Below, piece after piece: positions 40,076 to 48,244 of a stretch of 64,000 bases of DNA (position 1 is its first letter; each line of letters begins with the position of its first letter). Both the position numbers and the translations under genes were made by a program. The notes beneath the pieces were generated by a model. That model did not search any database and had not been told where the DNA came from. It saw only the letters and a program-made list of their open reading frames with translations. The DNA is from LMUY01 sp965199105 (GTDB taxonomy: Bacteria; Pseudomonadota; Alphaproteobacteria; Acetobacterales; Acetobacteraceae): positions 620,001 to 684,000 of the forward strand of contig CBDAQO010000002.1 of NCBI GenBank assembly GCA_965199105.1. Reading direction: 5' to 3'.

Positions 40076-43000
40076 ATGACGAAACGCATGCTGATCGACT
40101 CGACCCACGCGGAAGAAACCCGCGTCGTGGTTCTGGACGGGCAACGACTCGACGACTTTGACGTCGAGACCGCTGCCAAGAAGCAGCTCAAGGGCAACAT
40201 CTACCTAGCCAAGGTTGTCCGCGTCGAACCCTCGCTGCAGGCGGCGTTCGTAGAATATGGCGGCGGGCGGCACGGCTTCCTCGCGTTTGGGGAAATCCAC
40301 CCGGACTACTACCAAATACCGGTGGCCGACCGTCAGCGCCTGCTGGCACTGCAGGAGGCCGAGGCGCGGGCCGAGGAGGAGGCGGAGGACGCCGCTGCCG
40401 CCGCTGCCGAGGCCCGGGGCGAGACGCCGGACGAGGCCGCCGCGATCGCCGCCCCCTTCGAGCTGGGCGCCGGCACGGTGCCGGACGATGCAGGCGAGGC
40501 GAGCAGCGCCGGGTCGGAGCCGGGCGAGCCGCCGTTGCCGATGGAAGAGACCACGCCCCCCACCTCGCTGGCCGCGCTGATTGCGCAGGACGTGGTAGTG
40601 GCCCGCGAGGCGCCCGACGCCTCCGACAGCGAGCCGGATGCCGCGCCCGTCGGCTCCGACCCGGCGGGCGAGGCCGCCGCCGAAATGCCGCCTGCGATGG
40701 CCGCCGAAGCGACCGCGTTCGCCGAGGACGCTGCGATGGAAGCGGGACCGGCCGGGGCTGACGTCGCGGTGATCCCGGGGGCGCCGCCGCCGACGCTGCC
40801 GGTGGTGGCTGGGGACGACCCGCGCCCGGGGGAGCCGGAGACGGCGGAAGCGGCGGAGGTGCCGACTGAGGCGGTGGACGCCGGGTTACTGCCCGAGGCC
40901 GCGGCCGGAGAAGGCTCGCCGGACATGGCCGCCGCGCCGCTCGAAGCCGCGCCGGGGGGCGGGGACCCTGCCGAGGCGCTTCACCGCGAGCCGGCGTCGT
41001 ATGAGGCGTCCCGCGGGGAGGATGATCCGGGCGAGGACGATTCGGGGGATGAGGCGAATGGCGAGGAGCGCCAGCAGTCGCGGCCGCCCTCCCGGTTCAT
41101 GCGGTCCTACAAGATCCAGGAGGTCATCCGGCGCCGGCAAATCCTGCTAGTGCAGGTCGTCAAGGAGGAGCGCGGCAACAAGGGCGCGGCGCTGACCACC
41201 TACATTTCGATGGCCGGGCGCTTCTCGGTGCTGATGCCGAACTCGCCGCGCGGGGGCGGCATCTCGCGCAAGATCACCTCCGCCGCCGACCGCCGCCGGC
41301 TGAAGGAAGTGACCACCGAGCTGCAAATCCCGCGCGGGATGGGCCTGATAGTGCGCACCGCGGGCGCGGCCCGGCCCAAGGCCGAGATCAAGCGCGATTG
41401 CGAGTATCTGCTCGACCTCTGGGACAGCATCCGCGAGACCACGATGGTGTCGGTGGCGCCGGCGCTGATCCACGAGGAAGCCAATCTGATCCGCCGCGCC
41501 ATCCGCGACAACTACTCGCGGGACGTGGACGAGGTGGTGGTGGACGGCGAGGCTGGCTGGCGCGCGGCGCGGGACTTCATGCGCATGCTGATGCCGGCCC
41601 ACGCGCGCAAGGTGGTGCTGTGGAACGAGCCGCAGCCGCTGTTCGCCCGCCACGGCGTGGAGGCCCAGCTCGACGCCATGCTGCAGCCCACGGTGCAGCT
41701 CCGCTCCGGCGGCTACCTGGTGATTAACCAGACCGAGGCGCTGGTCGCTATCGACGTGAACTCCGGCCGCTCCACCCGGGAGCGCGGCATCGAGGAGACG
41801 GCGCTCAAGACCAACTTGGAGGCGGCCGACGAGGTGGCCCGCCAGTTGCGCCTGCGCGATCTCGCCGGGTTGGTGGTGATTGACTTTATCGACATGGAGA
41901 GCCGCCGCAACAACGCGGCCGTCGAGAAGCGGATGAAGGATGCGCTGAAGGACGATCGCGCCCGCATCCAGATGGCCGCGATCAGCCATTTCGGCCTGAT
42001 GGAGCTGAGCCGGCAGCGGCTGCGGCCGTCGTTGGCGGAAACGAGCTTCACCACCTGCCCGCATTGCGGCGGCACCGGCCATGTCCGCACCACCGAGATG
42101 GCGGCGCTCGCGGTGCTGCGGCAGGTGGAGGACGAGGGTTCCAAGCGGCGCTCGGCGGCCATCGTGGTGCACGTCGCGGCGGCGGTGGCACTCTATATAT
42201 TGAACCACAAGCGGGTACGGCTGGGCGAGATCGAGGCGCGCTACGGCATGAGCGTGGCGTTCGCCGCCGACGACACGCTGTTGCCGCCGGAAATCCGCAT
42301 CGAGAAGCTGCGCGGCTACCTGCCTGGTGAGGCGCCGCTGACGGCTCCGGCGCCGTACGCCCCGGCCCTGCCGATCGAGGAAGACGAGGCGGCGGAGGAA
42401 GCTGACGACGAGGTGAGCGAGGCGGCCGAGCCGCGCGCCGGCGCCGCTGCCGAGGAGAGTGACGCGCCGGTTCCGGGGGAGACCGCGGAGGAGGCAGCCA
42501 ACCGCATGCGCAAGCGCCGTCGCCGTCGCCGTGGTGGCCGGCGGGACGAGGCCGGGCTGGCCGCGACCGGGCCGCAGGCTGTGGGTGCGGCGGATAATGG
42601 CCTGCAGGCTGCGCCGGATTTTGGCAGCGCCGAGCAGCCCGACCTGTCGATTCCACCCTTTCCTGGGCCTGCGCTGGACGGCGCTGGCGCCTTGGAGGCT
42701 GCTGGCGACGACGAGGCCGCGCTGAGCGCTGAACCCGGCGAGCCTGCGTTGGACGCGGCAGAAGAGGACGCCAAGGGCCGTCGCCGCGGTCGCCGTGGGG
42801 GCCGTCGCCGCCGCCGGGAGCCGCGGGAGGGGGAAGCGGCCGAGCCGGACAGCCAGCCTGCTTCGTTCAGCGCCGAGGAACCGCCGGCCATGCCCGCCTA
42901 TACCGGGCCGACGCCGGCCAATCCGTTCGGCGGGGACGTGTTCGACCTGTTCGACATGGTGGATGAAGTGGAAGCGTCGGCGCCGCGGCGGCCGCCGGAG

Positions 43001-43258
43001 CTGGACGAGGCGGCGCCCGCGGCTGCGCCGGACGTCGTGGCGCCTGCGGAGGACGTCGCGGAGCCGGCGGTGGCGGCGGTGGCCTTGCCTGATGCGGCTG
43101 CCGAGCTAGCGCCGATGGCGGCGGGCGAAGCGCTGCCCAACGGCCATGCCGAGCCCGAACCCGCGCCGGAGCCGGTAAGCTCGCCAGTGCCGCCGCCGGT
43201 CCTGGTGGGGGCGGGTGAGCCTACGGCGGAAAAGAAGCGCGGGTGGTGGCGCCGGTAG
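40076..43258 (+). CDS. rne: Ribonuclease E
   Basis: This 1,060-residue endoribonuclease scaffolds the RNA degradosome and processes rRNA and mRNA. The S1 domain starts at GNIYLAKVVRVEPSLQAAFVEYG and is split by a very acidic, Ala/Glu/Pro-rich insertion (about residues 95-340), then resumes at IQEVIRRRQILLVQVVKEERG. The catalytic aspartates lie in AIDVNSG (Asp560) and VIDFIDM (near 603). The zinc link is TCPHCGGTG (about 660). The C-terminal half is disordered with arginine-rich patches (RKRRRRRRGGRR and RRRGRRGGRRRRR) likely to bind RNA, and ends KKRGWWRR. The ATG at 40076 (MTKRMLIDSTH) is the family start. Confidence 0.96.
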   Translation: MTKRMLIDSTHAEETRVVVLDGQRLDDFDVETAAKKQLKGNIYLAKVVRVEPSLQAAFVEYGGGRHGFLAFGEIHPDYYQIPVADRQRLLALQEAEARAEEEAEDAAAAAAEARGETPDEAAAIAAPFELGAGTVPDDAGEASSAGSEPGEPPLPMEETTPPTSLAALIAQDVVVAREAPDASDSEPDAAPVGSDPAGEAAAEMPPAMAAEATAFAEDAAMEAGPAGADVAVIPGAPPPTLPVVAGDDPRPGEPETAEAAEVPTEAVDAGLLPEAAAGEGSPDMAAAPLEAAPGGGDPAEALHREPASYEASRGEDDPGEDDSGDEANGEERQQSRPPSRFMRSYKIQEVIRRRQILLVQVVKEERGNKGAALTTYISMAGRFSVLMPNSPRGGGISRKITSAADRRRLKEVTTELQIPRGMGLIVRTAGAARPKAEIKRDCEYLLDLWDSIRETTMVSVAPALIHEEANLIRRAIRDNYSRDVDEVVVDGEAGWRAARDFMRMLMPAHARKVVLWNEPQPLFARHGVEAQLDAMLQPTVQLRSGGYLVINQTEALVAIDVNSGRSTRERGIEETALKTNLEAADEVARQLRLRDLAGLVVIDFIDMESRRNNAAVEKRMKDALKDDRARIQMAAISHFGLMELSRQRLRPSLAETSFTTCPHCGGTGHVRTTEMAALAVLRQVEDEGSKRRSAAIVVHVAAAVALYILNHKRVRLGEIEARYGMSVAFAADDTLLPPEIRIEKLRGYLPGEAPLTAPAPYAPALPIEEDEAAEEADDEVSEAAEPRAGAAAEESDAPVPGETAEEAANRMRKRRRRRRGGRRDEAGLAATGPQAVGAADNGLQAAPDFGSAEQPDLSIPPFPGPALDGAGALEAAGDDEAALSAEPGEPALDAAEEDAKGRRRGRRGGRRRRREPREGEAAEPDSQPASFSAEEPPAMPAYTGPTPANPFGGDVFDLFDMVDEVEASAPRRPPELDEAAPAAAPDVVAPAEDVAEPAVAAVALPDAAAELAPMAAGEALPNGHAEPEPAPEPVSSPVPPPVLVGAGEPTAEKKRGWWRR

Positions 43259-43351
43259 CGCCTGTTTACGGAGCCTTTACCGCGCTGAGGTAAACCTGCC
43301 TGCAGCCGGCCCCGTCGTGGGGCGGCGCTGTTGCCGGTGGGGGTCGCCCGA

Positions 43352-44788
43352 ATGCCAGACGCGATGATCGAGCGGGCGCCCGTCGCCAGCGTCTCGTTTC
43401 CCGTGGTCGCGGGGCTGGTGCGGTTGCTCGACCTGCTGTTGCTGGGGTTGGCGGGGCCGGTTTCGGTGGCGCTCACCGCGCTGATCTACGGGTCGGCTCC
43501 GGCGGGCCCGGTCGGGACGGCGGCCGTGATTGGCGCGCTGGCGACGGTGGTGTCGATCGCGCGGGAAGGCGGCTATTCCCAGGCGGTGCTCAGCTCGCCG
43601 GCGTGCGGCGTTCGGCTGTTGCTCAAGCCGCTGGCGCTGGGGGTGTTTTGCGTCATTGCCGCCCTCTTTCTCTCCTTCGAGGCCAGGTTGCCGTTCCGGT
43701 TATGGCCGCTCATCTGGGCGGCGGTCGCGGCGGCGGCGCTTGTCGCCGGTCGCGTCCGGGTTGCGCGGCTGATGCAGCGGTGGTCGGTGCAAGGCCGGCT
43801 GGCGCGCAAGATCGCAGTGGTCGGCGCCAATGATTTCAGCCGTGAGTTCATCGACCGGCTGGAGGACGAGCCGAATGCGTTCCGCGTCGTCGGGCTCTAC
43901 GACGACCGGGGCAGCCGCGCACCGGCGAGCCAGGGCGGCGTACCTTGGCTTGGCACGGTGAACGACCTGCTGGAGCACTCGCGGCTGCAGCCGGTGGACG
44001 TGATCGTGGTGGCGCTGCCGCTCAGCGCGGTGGACCGGATCAGCCGCATCCTGGAGCAGTTGGCCAGCACCGTGGCCGACATCGTGCTGACGACGGACCT
44101 GGCAGGCCTACGCTTCTCGCGGGCGCAGCTCGACGGCATCGGGCGCAACCCAGTGGTGTCGGTGCGGGAGGCGCCGCTGAAGGATTGGCGCGCGCTGAAG
44201 AAGACCATGCTCGATTATAGCGTCGGGCTGGCGGCTCTGCTGGCGCTCTCGCCCGTGCTGCTGGTCACGGCGCTGGCCATCAAGCTTGACTCGCCGGGTC
44301 CGGTGCTGTTCCGACAGCCGCGCATGGGGTTCAACAACCGCTTGTTCCTTTGTTACAAGTTCCGCTCGATGCACACCAAGATGACCGACCTGCTGGCTGA
44401 CCGGCAGACCACCAAGGATGATCCGCGCATCACCCGCGTCGGCCGCTTCATCCGCAAGTTCTCCATCGACGAGCTGCCGCAATTGCTCAACGTGCTGAAC
44501 GGCACCATGTCGCTGGTCGGCCCTCGCCCACATGCGCCCAACACCAAGGCGGCAGACCGGCTGTTCAGCGAAGTGGTCGGGCAATACGCGGTGCGCCACC
44601 GGGTCCGCCCTGGGATTACGGGCTGGGCGCAGGTGAATGGTTGGCGCGGGGAGACCACCACGGTGGACCAGATCGAGCAGCGCGTGGCGTGTGACTTGTT
44701 CTACATCGAGAACTGGTCGGTTCGGCTGGACCTTAAGATCATGCTTATGACCATCCTACGTGAGGTCCGTAGCAAGAACGCCTTCTGA
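43352..44788 (+). CDS. Undecaprenyl-phosphate sugar-1-phosphate transferase starting exopolysaccharide synthesis
   Basis: The 478-residue inner-membrane protein has about four N-terminal membrane segments, a CoA-binding-like middle domain (KIAVVGANDFSREFIDRL), a fifth segment (SVGLAALLALSPVLLVTALAIKL), and the bacterial sugar transferase domain. Its signatures are PVLFRQPRMGFNN, FRSMHTK, KFSIDELPQLLNVLNGTMSLVGPRPH and RPGITGWAQVNGWRG. It is the WcaJ/GumD/AceA type that loads glucose-1-phosphate onto the lipid carrier. A G-rich ribosome-binding sequence precedes the ATG at 43352. It is followed in convergent orientation by two giant glycosidase-like genes, which may act on the polysaccharide (inference). 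Confidence 0.9.
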   Translation: MPDAMIERAPVASVSFPVVAGLVRLLDLLLLGLAGPVSVALTALIYGSAPAGPVGTAAVIGALATVVSIAREGGYSQAVLSSPACGVRLLLKPLALGVFCVIAALFLSFEARLPFRLWPLIWAAVAAAALVAGRVRVARLMQRWSVQGRLARKIAVVGANDFSREFIDRLEDEPNAFRVVGLYDDRGSRAPASQGGVPWLGTVNDLLEHSRLQPVDVIVVALPLSAVDRISRILEQLASTVADIVLTTDLAGLRFSRAQLDGIGRNPVVSVREAPLKDWRALKKTMLDYSVGLAALLALSPVLLVTALAIKLDSPGPVLFRQPRMGFNNRLFLCYKFRSMHTKMTDLLADRQTTKDDPRITRVGRFIRKFSIDELPQLLNVLNGTMSLVGPRPHAPNTKAADRLFSEVVGQYAVRHRVRPGITGWAQVNGWRGETTTVDQIEQRVACDLFYIENWSVRLDLKIMLMTILREVRSKNAF

Positions 44789-44852
44789 GCTGCCGCTACC
44801 GCCGCTGCCAACGCGACGAACCGTGCCAGTCAAGCAACAACGTGCGTCCGGC

Positions 44853-47800
44853 TCAATGCGTGAAGGTGAAGCTGCCCGTGCCGGAGCCTTGGAGAGCAAG
44901 CCCGCTGTTGCTGATCGCCGACCCGTCGATCGCTGCACCGCCAACGTAGAGATTGTTGCCGCCGCCGGCGCCGCTGAGCAGGCTGACCGAGACGGTATGA
45001 GCGCCGCTAAAACTCCCCAGCACGTCAACCACCTGGGACTGGCCGTTGCCGTTGATCGCGGCCGCGCTCTGCACCCCGCCGACCTGCTGGCCATCCACGG
45101 CGATGGTGAACTGGGCATTACCCTGGAAGTAGTCTTCCGACAGGCTCAAGGCGAGGGTGTCCGGGCCGCTCCCAAGCGTGACCGGGGGCGGTGCGGCAGG
45201 GGTGCCGAAGCTGAAGCCGGACGTGCCGTTGTTGCTCATGATAAAGCTGCCGCCATTGACTGTGGTGCCGTTGATCGTGGCGGTGTTGATCAGCAGCAGG
45301 CTGTTGCTGGCGTTCAGGTAATCGAGCGAGACGGTGTGGCCGCCTGGAGAGAAATCACCCTCTAGGTCGAATTGCTGCTCCTGGCCGCTGAGCGTGTCGG
45401 CGTTCGTTGTCTGCACGCCGCCGATCTGCTGGCCATCCACGCTCACGGTGAACTGGGCTCCCCCCGGCTCCGCTCGTTCGGAGACAAACAAGTCCAGGCT
45501 GTCTGGTCCGGTGCCGACCACGGTGGGGCTTGCGGCGGGCGAGGTCGGCTCGGTGAAGCTGAAACTGACGGCGCCGTTGTTGGAGGCGGTCACGTCTGCA
45601 CTCGTGACGGTGTTGCCGTCGATCGTGGCGGTGTCCACGTCGAGCAGGCTGTTCGCCGCATTGAGGTAGTCGATCGAGACGGTGTGGCTGCCAGGCCCGT
45701 AATCTCCCAGCACGTTGTAGGTCTGGGTCTGCCCGGCCAGCGTGTCCGCACTCGTGGTCTGCACGCCGCCGATCTGTTGTCCGTCGACGCTGATGGTGAA
45801 CTGGGCACCGCTATCCTCCGCCCGCTCCGATAGGGCCAGCGTCAGCGTGTCTGTGCCGGAGCCGATGACCGGGTCGGCAGGCGCCGCGGAGCTTGCCGCG
45901 AGCGGTGCCAGCGCCGACGGCGTGCTACTGGGCTCGCCGAAGGTAAAGCTGGCCGCGAGCAACGTCGTGACGCTGACGGAGGCATCAGGCACGGCCACGC
46001 CGTCGAACGTGGCGGCTTGCACATACAGCGCGTTCACGCTGAGCGGGTAGCCGGCGATGAAGCTGCCATCGAGGAAGTTCACCGTGACCGTGTGGGCGCC
46101 GGAGCCGAAATCGCCTTCGACGTCGAACACCTGCGAATTACCGAGCGCGCTGATCGCCGTGACGGTCTCGGTGCCGCCGATCGGCGTGCCGTCGACGTCG
46201 ATGGTGAATTGGGCGTCGCCAAGGAAGCTTTGCTCCGACATGGTCAGCGCTAGCGTGTCCGCGCCCGAGCCGACCACGGTGGGTCCCGGCACGGGGTCTC
46301 CCACCGTGAGGCCCTGCGTGTAGTCGCCCAGGAAGGCGAGCTGCGAGCTTGGCGCATCCACGCCGTTCTGCGACGCACCGAGGACGTAGAGGTTGCGGTC
46401 CTCGCTGGGCGAACCGCCATAGGCATCGTTGAGGAAGCTCACAACGACGGAGTTCGTGCCGGCCCCGAAATCTCCCTCGAACACGAAGAGCTGCTCCTGG
46501 CCCAGATCGTTCTGCGCCGTGGTCGTGAGCACCCCGCCGTATTGCGTGCCGTCGATCGTGACGGTGAACTGCGCGTCGCCCTGGTAGGCGTCCTCGGCCA
46601 CCACCAGGGTGATGGTGTCGGGCCCTGACCCGGTGATGATGTCCGCGGGCGAAGCGGACGCCACAGCGGCGATGGGGGCGGGGGTGACGGCCAATGCGGA
46701 CAGGCTCGGGATTGGCGGTGGTGCCGCGGTGGGCGCCGGTTCACTGCCCGGAAACGGGTCGATCTCGACGATGATCGGGTGGTCGCTGACGCCGATGGTG
46801 ACCTGGTTGGTGTCGGTGTAGGTGGCGATGGGCGTGGTGCCGAGCAGCGGGTCGAACACCTCGATGGAGGCCACCGTCTGCGCGAGCGTGATGGTGCTTT
46901 CAATGGTCGCAGCCGACAGCTCGGTGGCGCTGGTGTTGTCCCAAATCTCGGGTTCTTGCCAGACAGCAAGGTCAAACGAGCCGTTCGATTTGGCGAGCAG
47001 CAAGGCGTAGCCGTAGGTCGGGCTATCTTGCACCACGCTGGTGAGGATGCCGAAGTTCCAGGCCTGCTCGAGGGCAGGTCCATCGAGATTGCTGTTCAAC
47101 CCGGTGATCGAATAAGTCAGCGTGCCCGGCACGAAGCTGGGAGCGGTCGAGCCAGGGTCGGCCAGGATGGTGGTTAGGTTGTGCAGCGCGACCGCGGCCT
47201 CCTTTGGCGCGCCGCTGACGGTAAACAGGCCGAAATTGTCCTCGTTCGACGCCGGGTCGGCTCCGAGGTCGTAGAGTTCGTCGACATAGACCTCGCTGGC
47301 GCCGCCCCGGATCAGGTCGAGAATATCGTCCAGGTCGTAATCCGCCTGCACGTCTTGGTTGACGCCGTTGGCTTGTCCGTTCGCCCCCACTCCGTCCGCC
47401 GTATTATAGCCAGTTTCCGTAACGATGTAGTTTTCGCCCGGCGTGCCGCCGAAATTGAGCGGCACGTACCACACTGCGGCCGTATTGGGCGGGAGTGCCG
47501 CCGAGTAGACATGCACGTTGCCCAGGCTGTCGCTGCCATCGAGGTCGCCCTCCTGGGTGTAGGCCACCGGCGAGTAGGACAGGATGGTGTAGTTCGCCAG
47601 CGGGATACCCTGCAGCAGCGGGTCGGCAGCCATCGCGGCGGCAAGCCCGCTCATGAACGCGGCCGCGCCGGGCAGGTCGGCGTTGTGGACCTCGTTCATG
47701 CCCTCGACGGAGGCGATCCCGCCCGGGTCGGCCGCCTCGAGCTGGTCGAAGATCGACGTGTAATATGACGGGCTGAGCGTGTCGTCGTTAATGACGAGGT

Positions 47801-48065
47801 CGAACCGGATGCCGGCCGCCATCGCGGTCTCGACTTCGTCGGCATAGGCTTGCCCGCCACCACCATCGAAATCCATTGCGGCACCGGAGCGAAGGAGGTT
47901 TACTCCCAAATACTGCATGTCAGTGACGACGTTGGCGTAGTTGGCGGAGTCGCCGGTGCCGAACGCATCAAGGTGGGACGCGAGGCCGATGCTGCCGATG
48001 AACTGGCTCGTGCTCATCGCTTGAACCGTCGTCATTTCGGCGGACGAGTCCAACGTGTCGCTCAT
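44853..48065 (-). CDS. Glycosidase-like protein with five CBM60-like modules
   Basis: The 1,070-residue protein has an N-terminal barrel-like domain (about 20-310) resembling clan-A glycoside hydrolases: N-E in EGMNEVHN (Glu125, likely acid/base) and VTETGY (Glu217, likely nucleophile). A beta-rich linker domain follows, then five modules of about 110-120 residues (from about 475 to the end), each starting G-S/T-G-x-D-x-L. They match the Ca-dependent xylan-binding CBM60 pattern as I recall it. No Sec signal peptide is visible. It ends GSFTFTH, like its paralogue upstream. AAAGGAG precedes the ATG. The substrate is not known; an exopolysaccharide or plant glycan is possible. Confidence 0.75.
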   Translation of the reverse strand: MSDTLDSSAEMTTVQAMSTSQFIGSIGLASHLDAFGTGDSANYANVVTDMQYLGVNLLRSGAAMDFDGGGGQAYADEVETAMAAGIRFDLVINDDTLSPSYYTSIFDQLEAADPGGIASVEGMNEVHNADLPGAAAFMSGLAAAMAADPLLQGIPLANYTILSYSPVAYTQEGDLDGSDSLGNVHVYSAALPPNTAAVWYVPLNFGGTPGENYIVTETGYNTADGVGANGQANGVNQDVQADYDLDDILDLIRGGASEVYVDELYDLGADPASNEDNFGLFTVSGAPKEAAVALHNLTTILADPGSTAPSFVPGTLTYSITGLNSNLDGPALEQAWNFGILTSVVQDSPTYGYALLLAKSNGSFDLAVWQEPEIWDNTSATELSAATIESTITLAQTVASIEVFDPLLGTTPIATYTDTNQVTIGVSDHPIIVEIDPFPGSEPAPTAAPPPIPSLSALAVTPAPIAAVASASPADIITGSGPDTITLVVAEDAYQGDAQFTVTIDGTQYGGVLTTTAQNDLGQEQLFVFEGDFGAGTNSVVVSFLNDAYGGSPSEDRNLYVLGASQNGVDAPSSQLAFLGDYTQGLTVGDPVPGPTVVGSGADTLALTMSEQSFLGDAQFTIDVDGTPIGGTETVTAISALGNSQVFDVEGDFGSGAHTVTVNFLDGSFIAGYPLSVNALYVQAATFDGVAVPDASVSVTTLLAASFTFGEPSSTPSALAPLAASSAAPADPVIGSGTDTLTLALSERAEDSGAQFTISVDGQQIGGVQTTSADTLAGQTQTYNVLGDYGPGSHTVSIDYLNAANSLLDVDTATIDGNTVTSADVTASNNGAVSFSFTEPTSPAASPTVVGTGPDSLDLFVSERAEPGGAQFTVSVDGQQIGGVQTTNADTLSGQEQQFDLEGDFSPGGHTVSLDYLNASNSLLLINTATINGTTVNGGSFIMSNNGTSGFSFGTPAAPPPVTLGSGPDTLALSLSEDYFQGNAQFTIAVDGQQVGGVQSAAAINGNGQSQVVDVLGSFSGAHTVSVSLLSGAGGGNNLYVGGAAIDGSAISNSGLALQGSGTGSFTFTH

Positions 48066-48181
48066 GGCTGCTCTCCTTTCGGGTCGACCGGCCTACAGAT
48101 CGAACTGGATCGGAGCCTACGACTGGTTGCGAGCGGCTACCACCTTTTTCCCGGTGAATATCTTTATACATCCGCAGAATA

Positions 48182-48212
48182 ACCGGCAGGCTTCGCAATG
48201 AAACCTGCCGGT
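48182..48212 (-). terminator. Stem-loop after the larger CBM-rich gene, terminator candidate
   Basis: Perfect 9-bp arms ACCGGCAGG (48182-48190) and CCTGCCGGT (48204-48212) enclose a 13-nt loop, 33 bp after the stop of the gene ending at 48245. In the minus direction it is followed by TATTCTGC, not a proper T-tract, so termination may need Rho or be partial, allowing some read-through into the next CBM gene. Confidence 0.5.
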
Positions 48213-48244
48213 ATGCAGTAAGTCTCAGAAACGAGACATAAGGC

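Noticed and set aside
40360..41095. The acidic stretch in rne as a foreign insertion or misassembly
   Set aside because: Alphaproteobacterial RNase E commonly carries an insertion at this place in the S1 domain, and the frame and codon use are continuous.
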